Below are positions 19,261 through 26,901 of a stretch of DNA of 64,000 nucleotides, in pieces; positions within the stretch are counted from its first letter, which is position 1, and every line of letters starts with the position of its first letter. A program made the translations under genes and the position numbers. The notes below the pieces were generated by a model, which worked only from the letters and a program-made list of their open reading frames with translations, made no database searches and was not told the DNA's origin. This DNA comes from Deltaproteobacteria bacterium (lineage in GTDB: Bacteria; Myxococcota_A; Polyangia; GCA-2747355; JADLHG01). Location of the stretch: positions 124,001 through 188,000 of the forward strand of contig JADLHG010000031.1 in assembly GCA_020848905.1 (NCBI GenBank), read 5' to 3'.

Positions 19261-20631
19261 ATGACCCAGCAAGAACCTGTCTGGCTCGCCACGCTCTCCG
19301 AGCTGGCCACCGAGTTCTGCGAGGCGGTGGCCGTGATCAAGGGCCCGCCCGACCTCAGGCCGTGGAACGCCGACCAGGTCCTGTGGGCCGGGCGCCAGGC
19401 TCCCGCCCCAGGCGACGAGCTCTACGGCTACTACCCGCTCGGGGACGGGCCGCAGGTGGCGATCCTCGGCGCCGCGAGCCGCTGGGTCTTCTCCCGGCTG
19501 GTGGAGGCCTTCGCCTCGCACCCGAGCTACGGCGGCGCGTACGGCGAGTCCTTCCTGCGGGACATGCTCGTCGGGCTCCTGCAGCTCTCGCTCCCCGACG
19601 CGGCGCTCTCGCCGCTGCCGAGTCCTTACTGGAAGCGCTACGTCGCCCCCGCCGTCGAGAAGCTGCGCGCCGGCTCTCCGCAGCGCTACGCCGAGGCGGT
19701 GACGATGGCGGTGAAGGCGCTCCCGGTCCCCCATCCGCGCACGGCGGTGGTGCTGCCGCTGGCCGGGGTCTACCTCCTCGGGCCGCGCGCCCTCGCCGGG
19801 GTGACGCTCCTGCCCGAGGCGGCGTGCAAGGCCGACCCCGACCTCGGGACCTGCGGCATGTTCCTGCACCGCCTGAAGGACCTTCAGGGGCGCGACGACG
19901 GTGCGCCGGTGACCTTCGCCAAGGTCTACGTCGCGGCCGAGCCGGGGCTGGCCGTGCTGCGCGCCGTGGAGCGCGTCGAGCAGCTCTGCCGCCTCCTGCG
20001 CCTCCTGCCGAACCCCGGGCTCGCCGATGGGCCGCTCACCGACCCGCCGCGCATCGACCTCGACGCCGCCGATTCGGCCGCCTTCTACATCGCCGAGACC
20101 TCGGTGGGCACGCACCCCATTCCGCTGCGCCGCAGCGGCAGTGAGCCGCAGGGCAAGCTCGGCCACTTTCGCGTCGAGCCCGCGCTCGACCAGCCGGCGT
20201 GGCGCAGGCTCGCCTCGCTCGTGGAGCTCGGCCCGCGCTCGGAGCTGGAGGGACGGCTGCTCTCGTCGCTGCGCTACCTCGGGGACGCGATGAGCGAGCC
20301 CAGCGCGGCCATGGCGGTGGGGCAGGCCTGCCTCGCCCTCGACGCGCTGCTCGGCGCTCCGGACGGCGCCGCGAGCGTGCTGCCCCCTTCGGAGCTGGCG
20401 GGGGCGCTGGCGGGCCGGACCCCCGAACGTCGACGCGCGCTGCGGGACCAGCACGCGCGCCTCGACAGCCTCGCTTCGCGCCTGCGACACAACCTGCATC
20501 AGGTGGTGCCGCCGCAGCCCCGCGCCGAGGCGATCTGGCTGGCCTTCGAGGTCCTCAAGGCCCTCGCCGAGCGTCCGGAGCTGACGAGCTACGCGGACCT
20601 CGTGGCGGCGGCCCACGCGAGCGGCGCGTGA
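19261..20631 (+). CDS. Conserved-looking protein of unknown function, possibly with a C-terminal HEPN-like bundle
   Basis: A 456-residue cytosolic protein with no signal peptide or membrane helix. I do not recognise the family. The N-terminal two thirds is mixed alpha/beta (for example GDELYGYYPLGDG, then RTAVVLPLAGVYLLGPRAL). The last 150 residues are helical, and the arrangement of AMAVGQACLALDALLG followed by SLASRLRHNLHQ recalls the Apea-like/HEPN pattern of a helix with the R-x(4-6)-H motif, but this is only a resemblance. A GGAAGGA Shine-Dalgarno precedes the ATG and a TAGATT -10-like box lies at 19226. The stop codon overlaps the GTG start of the PfkB kinase gene, which indicates translational coupling and a joint role. 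Confidence 0.72.
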   Translation: MTQQEPVWLATLSELATEFCEAVAVIKGPPDLRPWNADQVLWAGRQAPAPGDELYGYYPLGDGPQVAILGAASRWVFSRLVEAFASHPSYGGAYGESFLRDMLVGLLQLSLPDAALSPLPSPYWKRYVAPAVEKLRAGSPQRYAEAVTMAVKALPVPHPRTAVVLPLAGVYLLGPRALAGVTLLPEAACKADPDLGTCGMFLHRLKDLQGRDDGAPVTFAKVYVAAEPGLAVLRAVERVEQLCRLLRLLPNPGLADGPLTDPPRIDLDAADSAAFYIAETSVGTHPIPLRRSGSEPQGKLGHFRVEPALDQPAWRRLASLVELGPRSELEGRLLSSLRYLGDAMSEPSAAMAVGQACLALDALLGAPDGAASVLPPSELAGALAGRTPERRRALRDQHARLDSLASRLRHNLHQVVPPQPRAEAIWLAFEVLKALAERPELTSYADLVAAAHASGA

Positions 20632-21647
20632 CCGACCGGAGGGCCCGGGTCGTCTGCTTCGGCGAGGCCCTGGTCGACCTGTTCCCCGCTTCGCTCGACG
20701 CGCGGGGCCGACCGCTCGCCGCGGTGGAGACCTTCCGGCGCTGCGTGGGTGGGGCTCCGGCGAACGTGGCCGTAGGGCTCGGGCGGCTCGGAGTTCGCGC
20801 GGCGTTGCTGAGCTACGTCGGGCGCGACGCCTTCGGCGATTTCCTCCGCGGGGCGCTCGAGACGGACGGCGTGGAGGTGCGGGGCGTGGAGTCTCTGCCG
20901 GCGCGCACCGGGATCACCTTCGTGAGCTGGGACGCCGCGGGAGAGCGCAGCTTCCTCTTCTATCGCCACGGTAGCGCCGACGCGCTCCTCGACGTCGGAC
21001 TCGTCGAGCGCCACGCAGAGCTCGTCGCGGAGAGCGCGGTCGTGCAGCTCGGGACGAGCACCCTCGTGTGCGATCCCGCCGCCTCCGCGACCCGGCGTCT
21101 CCTCGAGCTGTGTCACGCGGCGCGGACCGCGATCGGCCTGGACCTGAACCTGCGGCTGCACCTCTGGCCGTCGCGCGACGCGGCGCTCGAGGCCGCGCGG
21201 TGGCTCGCCCGCCAGGCGACGGTGCTCAAGGCGGACGCCGGCGAGGCGTTCGAGCTCACCGGCGAGCGTGACCCCGAGCGTGCGGCGCAGGCGCTCCTCG
21301 CGCTCGGGCCACGCCTCGTGGCGGTGACCTGCGGCGACGCGGGAGCGGTCTGGGCCTCGCCCGCGGCGAGCGGTCGGGCCTTCGCAGCGCCGGTGGTCGT
21401 GAAGGACAGCACCGGCGCGGGGGACGGGTTCTGCGCCGGTCTGCTGGCCGCGCTCCTCGAGGGTGCTTCCGGCGCGGACCCGGCCGCGCTCTGCGACCAG
21501 GACGCGGCGTCCCTCGCGCGGGCGGTGCAGCGCGGCTGCTGGGCGGGGAGCCTCGTCTGTCGCGAGGTCGGCGCCGTGAGCTCCGCCCCGCGCCGCGAAG
21601 AGCTCGAGGAGCTCGGGCGGCTTGCAGCGTGCGGTCCGATCGCCTAG
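20628..21647 (+). CDS. PfkB-family carbohydrate kinase (fructokinase/ribokinase-like)
   Basis: A 339-residue sugar kinase starting with GTG, four bases overlapping the upstream stop (GTGA). PfkB signature 1 is GGAPANVAVGLGRLG (about 38-52). Signature 2 near the C terminus is DSTGAGDGFCAGLLAAL, with the catalytic-base Asp and the anion hole GAGD. The N terminus VVCFGEALVDLFP is typical of fructokinases. It transfers the ATP gamma-phosphate to a sugar or nucleoside hydroxyl; which one cannot be told. A HAD-IB phosphatase gene follows 33 bases downstream on the same strand. Confidence 0.92.
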   Translation: MTDRRARVVCFGEALVDLFPASLDARGRPLAAVETFRRCVGGAPANVAVGLGRLGVRAALLSYVGRDAFGDFLRGALETDGVEVRGVESLPARTGITFVSWDAAGERSFLFYRHGSADALLDVGLVERHAELVAESAVVQLGTSTLVCDPAASATRRLLELCHAARTAIGLDLNLRLHLWPSRDAALEAARWLARQATVLKADAGEAFELTGERDPERAAQALLALGPRLVAVTCGDAGAVWASPAASGRAFAAPVVVKDSTGAGDGFCAGLLAALLEGASGADPAALCDQDAASLARAVQRGCWAGSLVCREVGAVSSAPRREELEELGRLAACGPIA

Positions 21648-21680
21648 CTTCGTCCCTTCCTACGGGCGGAGGTGGTGGTT

Positions 21681-22334
21681 ATGCAAGTCGGGGCCTTCTT
21701 TGATCTGGACCTCACGTTGCTCTCAGTGAACAGCGGCGCGCTCTGGTTCCGGCGCGAGCGACGCCTGGGCCGGCTCAGTCGCGCGCAGTACGCGCGGGCC
21801 GTGGTCTACCTGCTCCTCTACCGCGCGAACCTGCTGAACATGGACGAGGCGATGCGCGAGGCGCTGGCGACGATTCGCGGGCAGAGCGAGGAGACGCTGC
21901 GACGGCTGACCGAGCAGTGGTACGAGGAGGAGGTGGCCGCCCACTTCGCCCCGGGCGGCGTACGCGCCGTCGAGGCCCATCGGCGACACGGTCATCGGTT
22001 GGTCCTCCTGACCTCGGCCTCGTCGTACGAAGCGGAGCTGGCCGCGGAGCAGCTCGGCATGGACGGCTGGCTCTCCAGCACCTACGAGGTGCGCGACGGC
22101 TGCTTCACCGGCGAGCCGATGTTTCCCATCTGCTACGGCGAGGGCAAGGTCCGGCACGCCGAGCGCTACGCCGAGGAGCACGGCGTCGATCTCGCGCGAA
22201 GCTACTTCTACAGCGACAGCGCGAGCGACCTGCCGATGCTGCGGCGCGTGGGGGAGCCGCGCGTGGTGAACCCCGACGTGCGCCTCAAGTGGCACGCCCG
22301 GCGCAAAGGTTGGCCGATCCTCGACTGGTCGTGA
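21681..22334 (+). CDS. HAD-IB family hydrolase (SerB-like phosphatase)
   Basis: A 217-residue haloacid dehalogenase hydrolase. Motif I is FFDLDLTLL (nucleophile Asp8, acid/base Asp10), motif II LLTSASS, the motif III lysine lies in YGEGKVRHAE and motif IV is YSDSASDLPML. A helical cap lies between motifs I and II, as in the HAD-IB subfamily that includes phosphoserine phosphatase and phosphatidylglycerophosphate-type enzymes. I chose the ATG at 21681 because a strong GGAGGTGG Shine-Dalgarno (21668-21675) lies just before it and contains the alternative GTG. The substrate is unknown, but the position next to a sugar kinase may point to a sugar phosphate. Confidence 0.9.
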   Translation: MQVGAFFDLDLTLLSVNSGALWFRRERRLGRLSRAQYARAVVYLLLYRANLLNMDEAMREALATIRGQSEETLRRLTEQWYEEEVAAHFAPGGVRAVEAHRRHGHRLVLLTSASSYEAELAAEQLGMDGWLSSTYEVRDGCFTGEPMFPICYGEGKVRHAERYAEEHGVDLARSYFYSDSASDLPMLRRVGEPRVVNPDVRLKWHARRKGWPILDWS

Positions 22335-22384
22335 CGTACGTGTAATTCGCCCGACCTCGGAAGAGGCGGTCAGCCGCGGGGGGG

Positions 22385-25006
22385 ATGATGTTTCTTTGTC
22401 GACGGTCCACGATCTCGGCGGTGGTTCTTCTCCTCCTGGCGGCCTGCAAGGGGGATGAGGAGGTGCTCCCTTCCGGGCCAGTGGCGCAGGTCAGAATCTC
22501 TCCCGACGCGCGGCTGCTCACGCGGTCCGGGGAGACGGCGCAGCTCAAGGCCCAGGCCTACGACGCCGCCGGCAAGGCCGTGAGCGCCTCCATCACCTGG
22601 CGCTCCACCCGCGGCGACGCGATCGCCGTGGACGCCACGGGCCTCATCACGGCCAAGGTCGAAAACGGCTCGGCCCAGATCATCGCCGAGGCCTCCGGGG
22701 TCTCCTCGCCGCCGCTGCTGGCCGTGGTGACCCAGCTCCCAGCAGGGGCTGTCCTGCTCCGGGACGATCAGATTGTGGGCGATCCGGTGGCGGTCGACCC
22801 GGCGGCCAGGCCGAGCATCGGCAACACCTATCGGGTGGTGCTCACGGGCGTGTCCGCTCCGGCGGCGGGCGCGCTGCTCGTCAACACCGAGTCCAAGCCC
22901 GTCGCCGGCCGGGTGGTGAGCACGAGCCCCGAGGGAGAGCGGACCACCGTCACGCTCCGGCTCGTGCCGATGCGCGAGCTCTTCCCGCGCCTGCGGCTCC
23001 AGGAGACGATCGCCCTCGCGGGGGCCGAGGTGGTGCCGAACCCCGCGCTCGCGGCGACCTACGAGACGCAGCGCACCGGTAACAAGCTCACCTTCACGCC
23101 CAAGGCGCCCGCGGCGAAGGCCAGTGCGGGCGACGGCGTGCGGCGCGCGTCCGCCAACGGGCAGTTTTCCCTGGGCCCCTTCACCTGCGAGACGGCGGTC
23201 ACGGGTCTGAACCGCCTCCCTTTGCGGCTCAGCAGCCCGCCGGTCCTGAGCGTCACGCAAAACCTCGGGCTGGACCTGGTCTATACGCCCGAGCACGGGG
23301 TCGAACGCCTGGTGCTTCGCGGCGAGGTTGGCGCCGCCTACGATGGCAGCCTGACCGTCAGCGTCGCCTTCGAGGGGGCCATCTCGTGCGAGTTCGAAGT
23401 CCACGCGGTGCGCATCCCCATCGGAGGGCCGCTCTCGCTCTTCGTCGGGGGCCTGATTCCGCTGAAGCTCGGCTTCGAGGTCGGCGGTCGCTTGACGGTG
23501 GCCTCCGCCAGCGTCGGCCTGAAGGCCGACGCCAGCGCGACGGCCGAGCTGGGAGTCGCCTGTCCGAACGGGGCCGCCTGCCAGTTCGTTCGCTCGCTCA
23601 CCGGCCACGCCGAGGCGAAGCCAGTCTTTCAGGCGCCGAGCTTCGGCGCCGACCTGCGCTTCGAGCCCAGCTTCTCCGTCTTCGGCAAGGCGGAGCTCGC
23701 CATCGGCAACCCCATCCTGAGGACCATTCGCTTCACGGCGGTCGAGGCCCAGATGGGCCCCAAGCTCGAGGGCAGCTTCGCGCCCTGGCGCAGTCAGATC
23801 GAGGCCACGGACTACCGGTCGGCCTACGCTCTGTCGTTCGAGTCCCGGGTGGGCGTCGGCTCGGACCTCGGCGGCGCGCTCGAGCTCCTCGGTCTCGAGC
23901 GTATCGACGCCGTGGAGCTCAAAGGCTCGGTACCGCTCGGCAGCTCGCCCGTCGGCACGGTCAGCGCGAGCACCTCCGGCTTCGAGGCGGGGGACCCGGT
24001 GGACTTCACGGTGCGGCTGGAGCCGTCGAAGGTCGATTTCCTGCCACTGCTCGGTCCGTACAACGTGCGCGAGGTCGTGCTCGTCCGCCGCGTGGCCGGT
24101 CTCGGGGCGCCTCGCGAGGTGGCCCGCGCGCGGGCCGCGTCCGGCCAAACCGAGTTCAGGCTCTCCTTCCGGGCCACGGACAGCGGCCGCGTGGAGGAGT
24201 TCTTCGCCTTCGTCGTGACCACGCTCCTGCCGCTCGATCTCTTCGGCCTGGAGCTTGGACAGGCCACGCCGCCCTCGCCGTACCGGGTCGACGTCCAGAT
24301 GCCGTCGGAGATCCCGGCCACGACCTCCGCGCAGGTGGTTGTCACCGTCACCCGGCCGAACGGCCAGGGAGGCTTCGAGCCCGCGTCGGGCCTGCACGTC
24401 GAGCTCTCGGCCACCTGCGGGAGCGTGAGCCCGACGAGCGGCACCACCTCGGTGCAAGGCACCGTCACCGCAACGGTCACGGCCAACACCGGCTGCACCG
24501 AGGTCTCCTTGAGGGTCGTGCTCCGCGAGAGCCCCACCTCGTCGCCGGTGGCGGACCGGACGTTTTCGGCCACGGTACCGCCGCCACCCAAGAAGACCCC
24601 GCAGGAGCTCGTCGTCGGCAGCTACACGATCAAGGTGTTCTGCGGCGTCCAGTACGGCACCGGCACGGCCACCGCCACGGCCAGCGGGCAGGCGGTTTCC
24701 GTGACCTGGAACGTGACGCTGAGCTACCCGGGACGGGGGGGGGGAGGGGGGTGTGCCGACCTCTTCAACCAGAACAAGATGCCCACGTCGGGAAGCTTCT
24801 CCGGCATCCCGGTCTGGAACGCGGCGCGGGGCCGGGTCGAGATCGCGCTCTCCAGCTGGCAGGTGACGCCCTGTGGGTACAGCGGGCCGGCCCCCACGAT
24901 GGCGGAGTGGTATTCGAATAGCCTCATCCTGCCGCTGTACGGCTCCTGCGTGTCGGGGGCCTTCTACGGGGTGCTCTTGTACGACGTGAGGAAGGTCGTG
25001 CCGTAG
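22385..25006 (+). CDS. Large lipoprotein with Ig-like (Big_2-type) domain
   Basis: An 873-residue predicted lipoprotein: signal peptide with lipobox LLAAC (Cys21), then a bacterial Ig-like module (about 33-118) with VAQVRISPDARLLTRSGE, TAQLKAQAYDAAGK and VDATGLITAKVENGSAQI. The long middle (about 120-640) is beta-rich with few recognisable motifs and includes a Cys pair near CEFE and a Cys pair in ACPNGAACQF. A second Ig/invasin-like segment follows (about 640-735: QVVVTVTRPNGQGGFEPA). The C-terminal ~130 residues hold a Cys-containing beta domain. A G10-A-G6 tract (24735-24751) encodes a Gly-rich turn there. The function is unknown; the architecture suggests a cell-surface adhesion or scaffold protein. 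Single-gene unit. Confidence 0.8.
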   Translation: MMFLCRRSTISAVVLLLLAACKGDEEVLPSGPVAQVRISPDARLLTRSGETAQLKAQAYDAAGKAVSASITWRSTRGDAIAVDATGLITAKVENGSAQIIAEASGVSSPPLLAVVTQLPAGAVLLRDDQIVGDPVAVDPAARPSIGNTYRVVLTGVSAPAAGALLVNTESKPVAGRVVSTSPEGERTTVTLRLVPMRELFPRLRLQETIALAGAEVVPNPALAATYETQRTGNKLTFTPKAPAAKASAGDGVRRASANGQFSLGPFTCETAVTGLNRLPLRLSSPPVLSVTQNLGLDLVYTPEHGVERLVLRGEVGAAYDGSLTVSVAFEGAISCEFEVHAVRIPIGGPLSLFVGGLIPLKLGFEVGGRLTVASASVGLKADASATAELGVACPNGAACQFVRSLTGHAEAKPVFQAPSFGADLRFEPSFSVFGKAELAIGNPILRTIRFTAVEAQMGPKLEGSFAPWRSQIEATDYRSAYALSFESRVGVGSDLGGALELLGLERIDAVELKGSVPLGSSPVGTVSASTSGFEAGDPVDFTVRLEPSKVDFLPLLGPYNVREVVLVRRVAGLGAPREVARARAASGQTEFRLSFRATDSGRVEEFFAFVVTTLLPLDLFGLELGQATPPSPYRVDVQMPSEIPATTSAQVVVTVTRPNGQGGFEPASGLHVELSATCGSVSPTSGTTSVQGTVTATVTANTGCTEVSLRVVLRESPTSSPVADRTFSATVPPPPKKTPQELVVGSYTIKVFCGVQYGTGTATATASGQAVSVTWNVTLSYPGRGGGGGCADLFNQNKMPTSGSFSGIPVWNAARGRVEIALSSWQVTPCGYSGPAPTMAEWYSNSLILPLYGSCVSGAFYGVLLYDVRKVVP

Positions 25007-25116
25007 AGCTGGCCGAAGGCTCGCGCCGGCCGACACCGCACGGTCGCTCGCGACCACCAGCCAGCCGGTCGAGGCCCCTGCGATGTCCGAGTGCGCCGAA
25101 CAGACTGATCGGTGCT

Positions 25117-25848
25117 CTAGCCGACGCTCTGACCCGGCTCCACCGCCAGGACCGCGCTCTCCGGCAGAATGTTCCCCTCGCGCAGCGCGGCCCTGAGCGC
25201 GGCCGGCGTTCCGGTGAGCATGGGGAAGGTGCCGTAGTGGTACGGCATCACGGCCTTGACCTTGAGGAGCTTGCAGGCCAGCGCCGCCCCCTTCGGGTCC
25301 ATCGTGAAGTGATCCCCGATGGGCAGGATGGCCAGCTCCGGCCGCCAGAGCTCGGCGATGATCGCCATGTCGCCGAAGCAGCAGGTGTCCCCCGAGACGT
25401 AGATCCGGAGGTCGTTGGAGAGCCGGATCACGTACCCCGCGGGCTCCCCGAGCGGCACCATCGTGCCGTCGGCCTCGGTATAGGTGGAGGAGTGCTTCGC
25501 GTCGGTCATGCTCACGGCGATCTTGAGCTGCGCGAGCTCGACGGTGCCCCCCTTGTTCATCCCGACCAGCTTGCTCTCGGCCACGCCCTTGCGGGCCAGC
25601 CACGAGGTCAGGTCGTAGATGCCCACGATCGGCCCCTCGCAGCGCCCGTGCATGGAGAGCAGCTCCCCGACGTGATCGTTGTGGCCGTGCGTGACCAGCA
25701 CTCCGTCGGGAACGAGGCCGTGGTAGGCGGCCGGGCACTTCGGGTTCGTGGCCAGCCAGGGGTCCACGAGCACCTTCTTCCCTTCGGGGGTGGTGACGAG
25801 GACCGTGGAATGTCCGAGCCAGGTGATCTTCGCGCCTCTCAGGTCCAT
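25117..25848 (-). CDS. UPF0173-type metal-dependent hydrolase (metallo-beta-lactamase fold)
   Basis: A 243-residue protein. The N-terminal ITWLGHSTVLV and LVDPWLATNP are typical of the UPF0173/UlaG-like family. The metal motif HxHxDH is present as THGHNDH (His54, His56, Asp58, His59), with further ligands in VSGDTCCFGD and LPIGDHFTM. The family comprises hydrolases of uncertain substrate, related to L-ascorbate-6-phosphate lactonase. A strong AGGAGG precedes the ATG. The upstream gene on the same strand, 29 bases away, is the IscU-like protein, so they probably share a transcript. Confidence 0.9.
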   Translation of the reverse strand: MDLRGAKITWLGHSTVLVTTPEGKKVLVDPWLATNPKCPAAYHGLVPDGVLVTHGHNDHVGELLSMHGRCEGPIVGIYDLTSWLARKGVAESKLVGMNKGGTVELAQLKIAVSMTDAKHSSTYTEADGTMVPLGEPAGYVIRLSNDLRIYVSGDTCCFGDMAIIAELWRPELAILPIGDHFTMDPKGAALACKLLKVKAVMPYHYGTFPMLTGTPAALRAALREGNILPESAVLAVEPGQSVG

Positions 25849-25877
25849 GGCGTCCTCCTAGTTTTCGGGCCGGGCTT

Positions 25878-26294
25878 CTAGTGCGCTCGGCCGCCGCAGC
25901 CGCCGCAGGCGGGAACCTCGGCCGGGGGGATGTCCACCCGCAGGAGGCCGGAGAGCTTGCTCCCCTCCTCGGTGAAGACGATGGACTCCACGGCGAAGCG
26001 TTCGTTCTTCGCCCCCGAGGAGCGCCCGAGGTAGACCTCGAGGGCCGCCTGCAGTCCGGCGAGCTGCTTGCCGAGGAGAAAGCGGTCGAGCGGGCGGACG
26101 GCCGCCGCGTCGGGAAGGAGCTCCTCGAGCGAGCGGTCGAGCAGCTCTTCGACGCGCCTGCCGCGCAGGTGCTCGAGGAGCTGGGCGTTGCCCACCGGCG
26201 CGCCGCAGGTATCCTTCGCCAGGGAGAAGGCCGCGAGCCGTTCCTCGTCGTCGAGGCGCAGCTCGAGGTACTCTGAAACGTCCCCGCACGGCAT
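25878..26294 (-). CDS. Divergent IscU/NifU N-terminal-like protein
   Basis: A 138-residue protein whose first ~100 residues align by eye with the IscU scaffold: MPCGDVSEYLELRLDD matches the ACGDV ligand-1 region, and DTCGAPVGNAQLLEHLRG matches the GCGSAIASSS ligand-2 region followed by the typical 'G(R/K)xVEE' helix. The third cluster ligand (usually HCSMLAEDA) falls at RFLLGKQLAGLQAALEVY, where the Cys is absent. The C terminus ends ACGGCGGRAH, a Cys-rich tail that might provide replacement ligands. Known IscU proteins assemble 2Fe-2S clusters; whether this one does is uncertain. It sits upstream of the UPF0173 hydrolase and divergent from the Nudix gene. No IscS or SufS gene is nearby. Confidence 0.7.
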   Translation of the reverse strand: MPCGDVSEYLELRLDDEERLAAFSLAKDTCGAPVGNAQLLEHLRGRRVEELLDRSLEELLPDAAAVRPLDRFLLGKQLAGLQAALEVYLGRSSGAKNERFAVESIVFTEEGSKLSGLLRVDIPPAEVPACGGCGGRAH

Positions 26295-26348
26295 GGCGGC
26301 AGCATACACGATCGCCCCACCCCGAACCACCCACCGAGGAGCGAGGAG

Positions 26349-26840
26349 ATGCCCTACACGCCGATCGTCGCCACCCTGGGCTACGTGCTCAGCCCCGACG
26401 CGAGCCAGGTCCTGATGATCCACCGGAACGCCCGCTCCGACGACGCGCACTACGGCAAGTACAACGGCCTCGGCGGCAAGCTCCACCGGGACGAGGACGT
26501 GGTGGCCGGGATGCGGCGCGAGCTCGAGGAGGAGGCGGGGATCCGGGCCGAGGTCCTGCGCCTCGCCGGGACGGTCAACTGGCCCGGCTTCGGCCCCCGG
26601 GGCGAGGACTGGCTGGGCTTCATCTTCCGGGTGGAGCGCTTCGCCGGGACGGTGCGCGCCAGCAACCCGGAGGGCTCGCTGAGCTGGGTGCCGGTGGATC
26701 GGGTGCTCGAGCTCCCGCTCTGGGAGGGGGACCGCCACTTCGTCCCGCTGGTCTTCGCCGAGCCGCTCCGGCCCTTTCACGGGGTGATGCCCTATGCCGA
26801 CGGGAAGCCGACCGGATGGTCGGTGAGCTTCCTCGACTGA
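26349..26840 (+). CDS. Nudix hydrolase (8-oxo-dGTP diphosphatase-like)
   Basis: A 163-residue Nudix protein. The Nudix box GX5EX7REUXEEXGU is complete: it opens GGKLHRDED and continues RRELEEEAGI. A start YGKYNGLGGKL precedes it, typical of MutT/YjhB-like 8-oxo-dGTP diphosphatases, which hydrolyse oxidised or non-canonical nucleoside triphosphates to monophosphate and pyrophosphate. An AGGAG Shine-Dalgarno lies just upstream of the ATG. It precedes the TldD gene on the same strand by 61 bases. Confidence 0.93.
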   Translation: MPYTPIVATLGYVLSPDASQVLMIHRNARSDDAHYGKYNGLGGKLHRDEDVVAGMRRELEEEAGIRAEVLRLAGTVNWPGFGPRGEDWLGFIFRVERFAGTVRASNPEGSLSWVPVDRVLELPLWEGDRHFVPLVFAEPLRPFHGVMPYADGKPTGWSVSFLD

Positions 26841-26901
26841 AGGGGGGAGGACGCGAGAGGCCCTCGTGCGCTACCCTGGACCCGCTTTCCCTCGGAGACC
26901 C

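Noticed and set aside
20199-20627. N-terminal extension of the PfkB kinase frame into the preceding gene.
   Set aside because: The GTG at 20628 overlaps the stop codon of the preceding gene and matches the family start; the extension is in the shadow of that gene.
22370-26320. A 1316-residue minus-strand open frame across the large lipoprotein gene and UPF0173/IscU-like genes.
   Set aside because: It is a high-GC shadow that runs through real genes on both strands; composition is Arg/Gly/Ala-rich with no motif.
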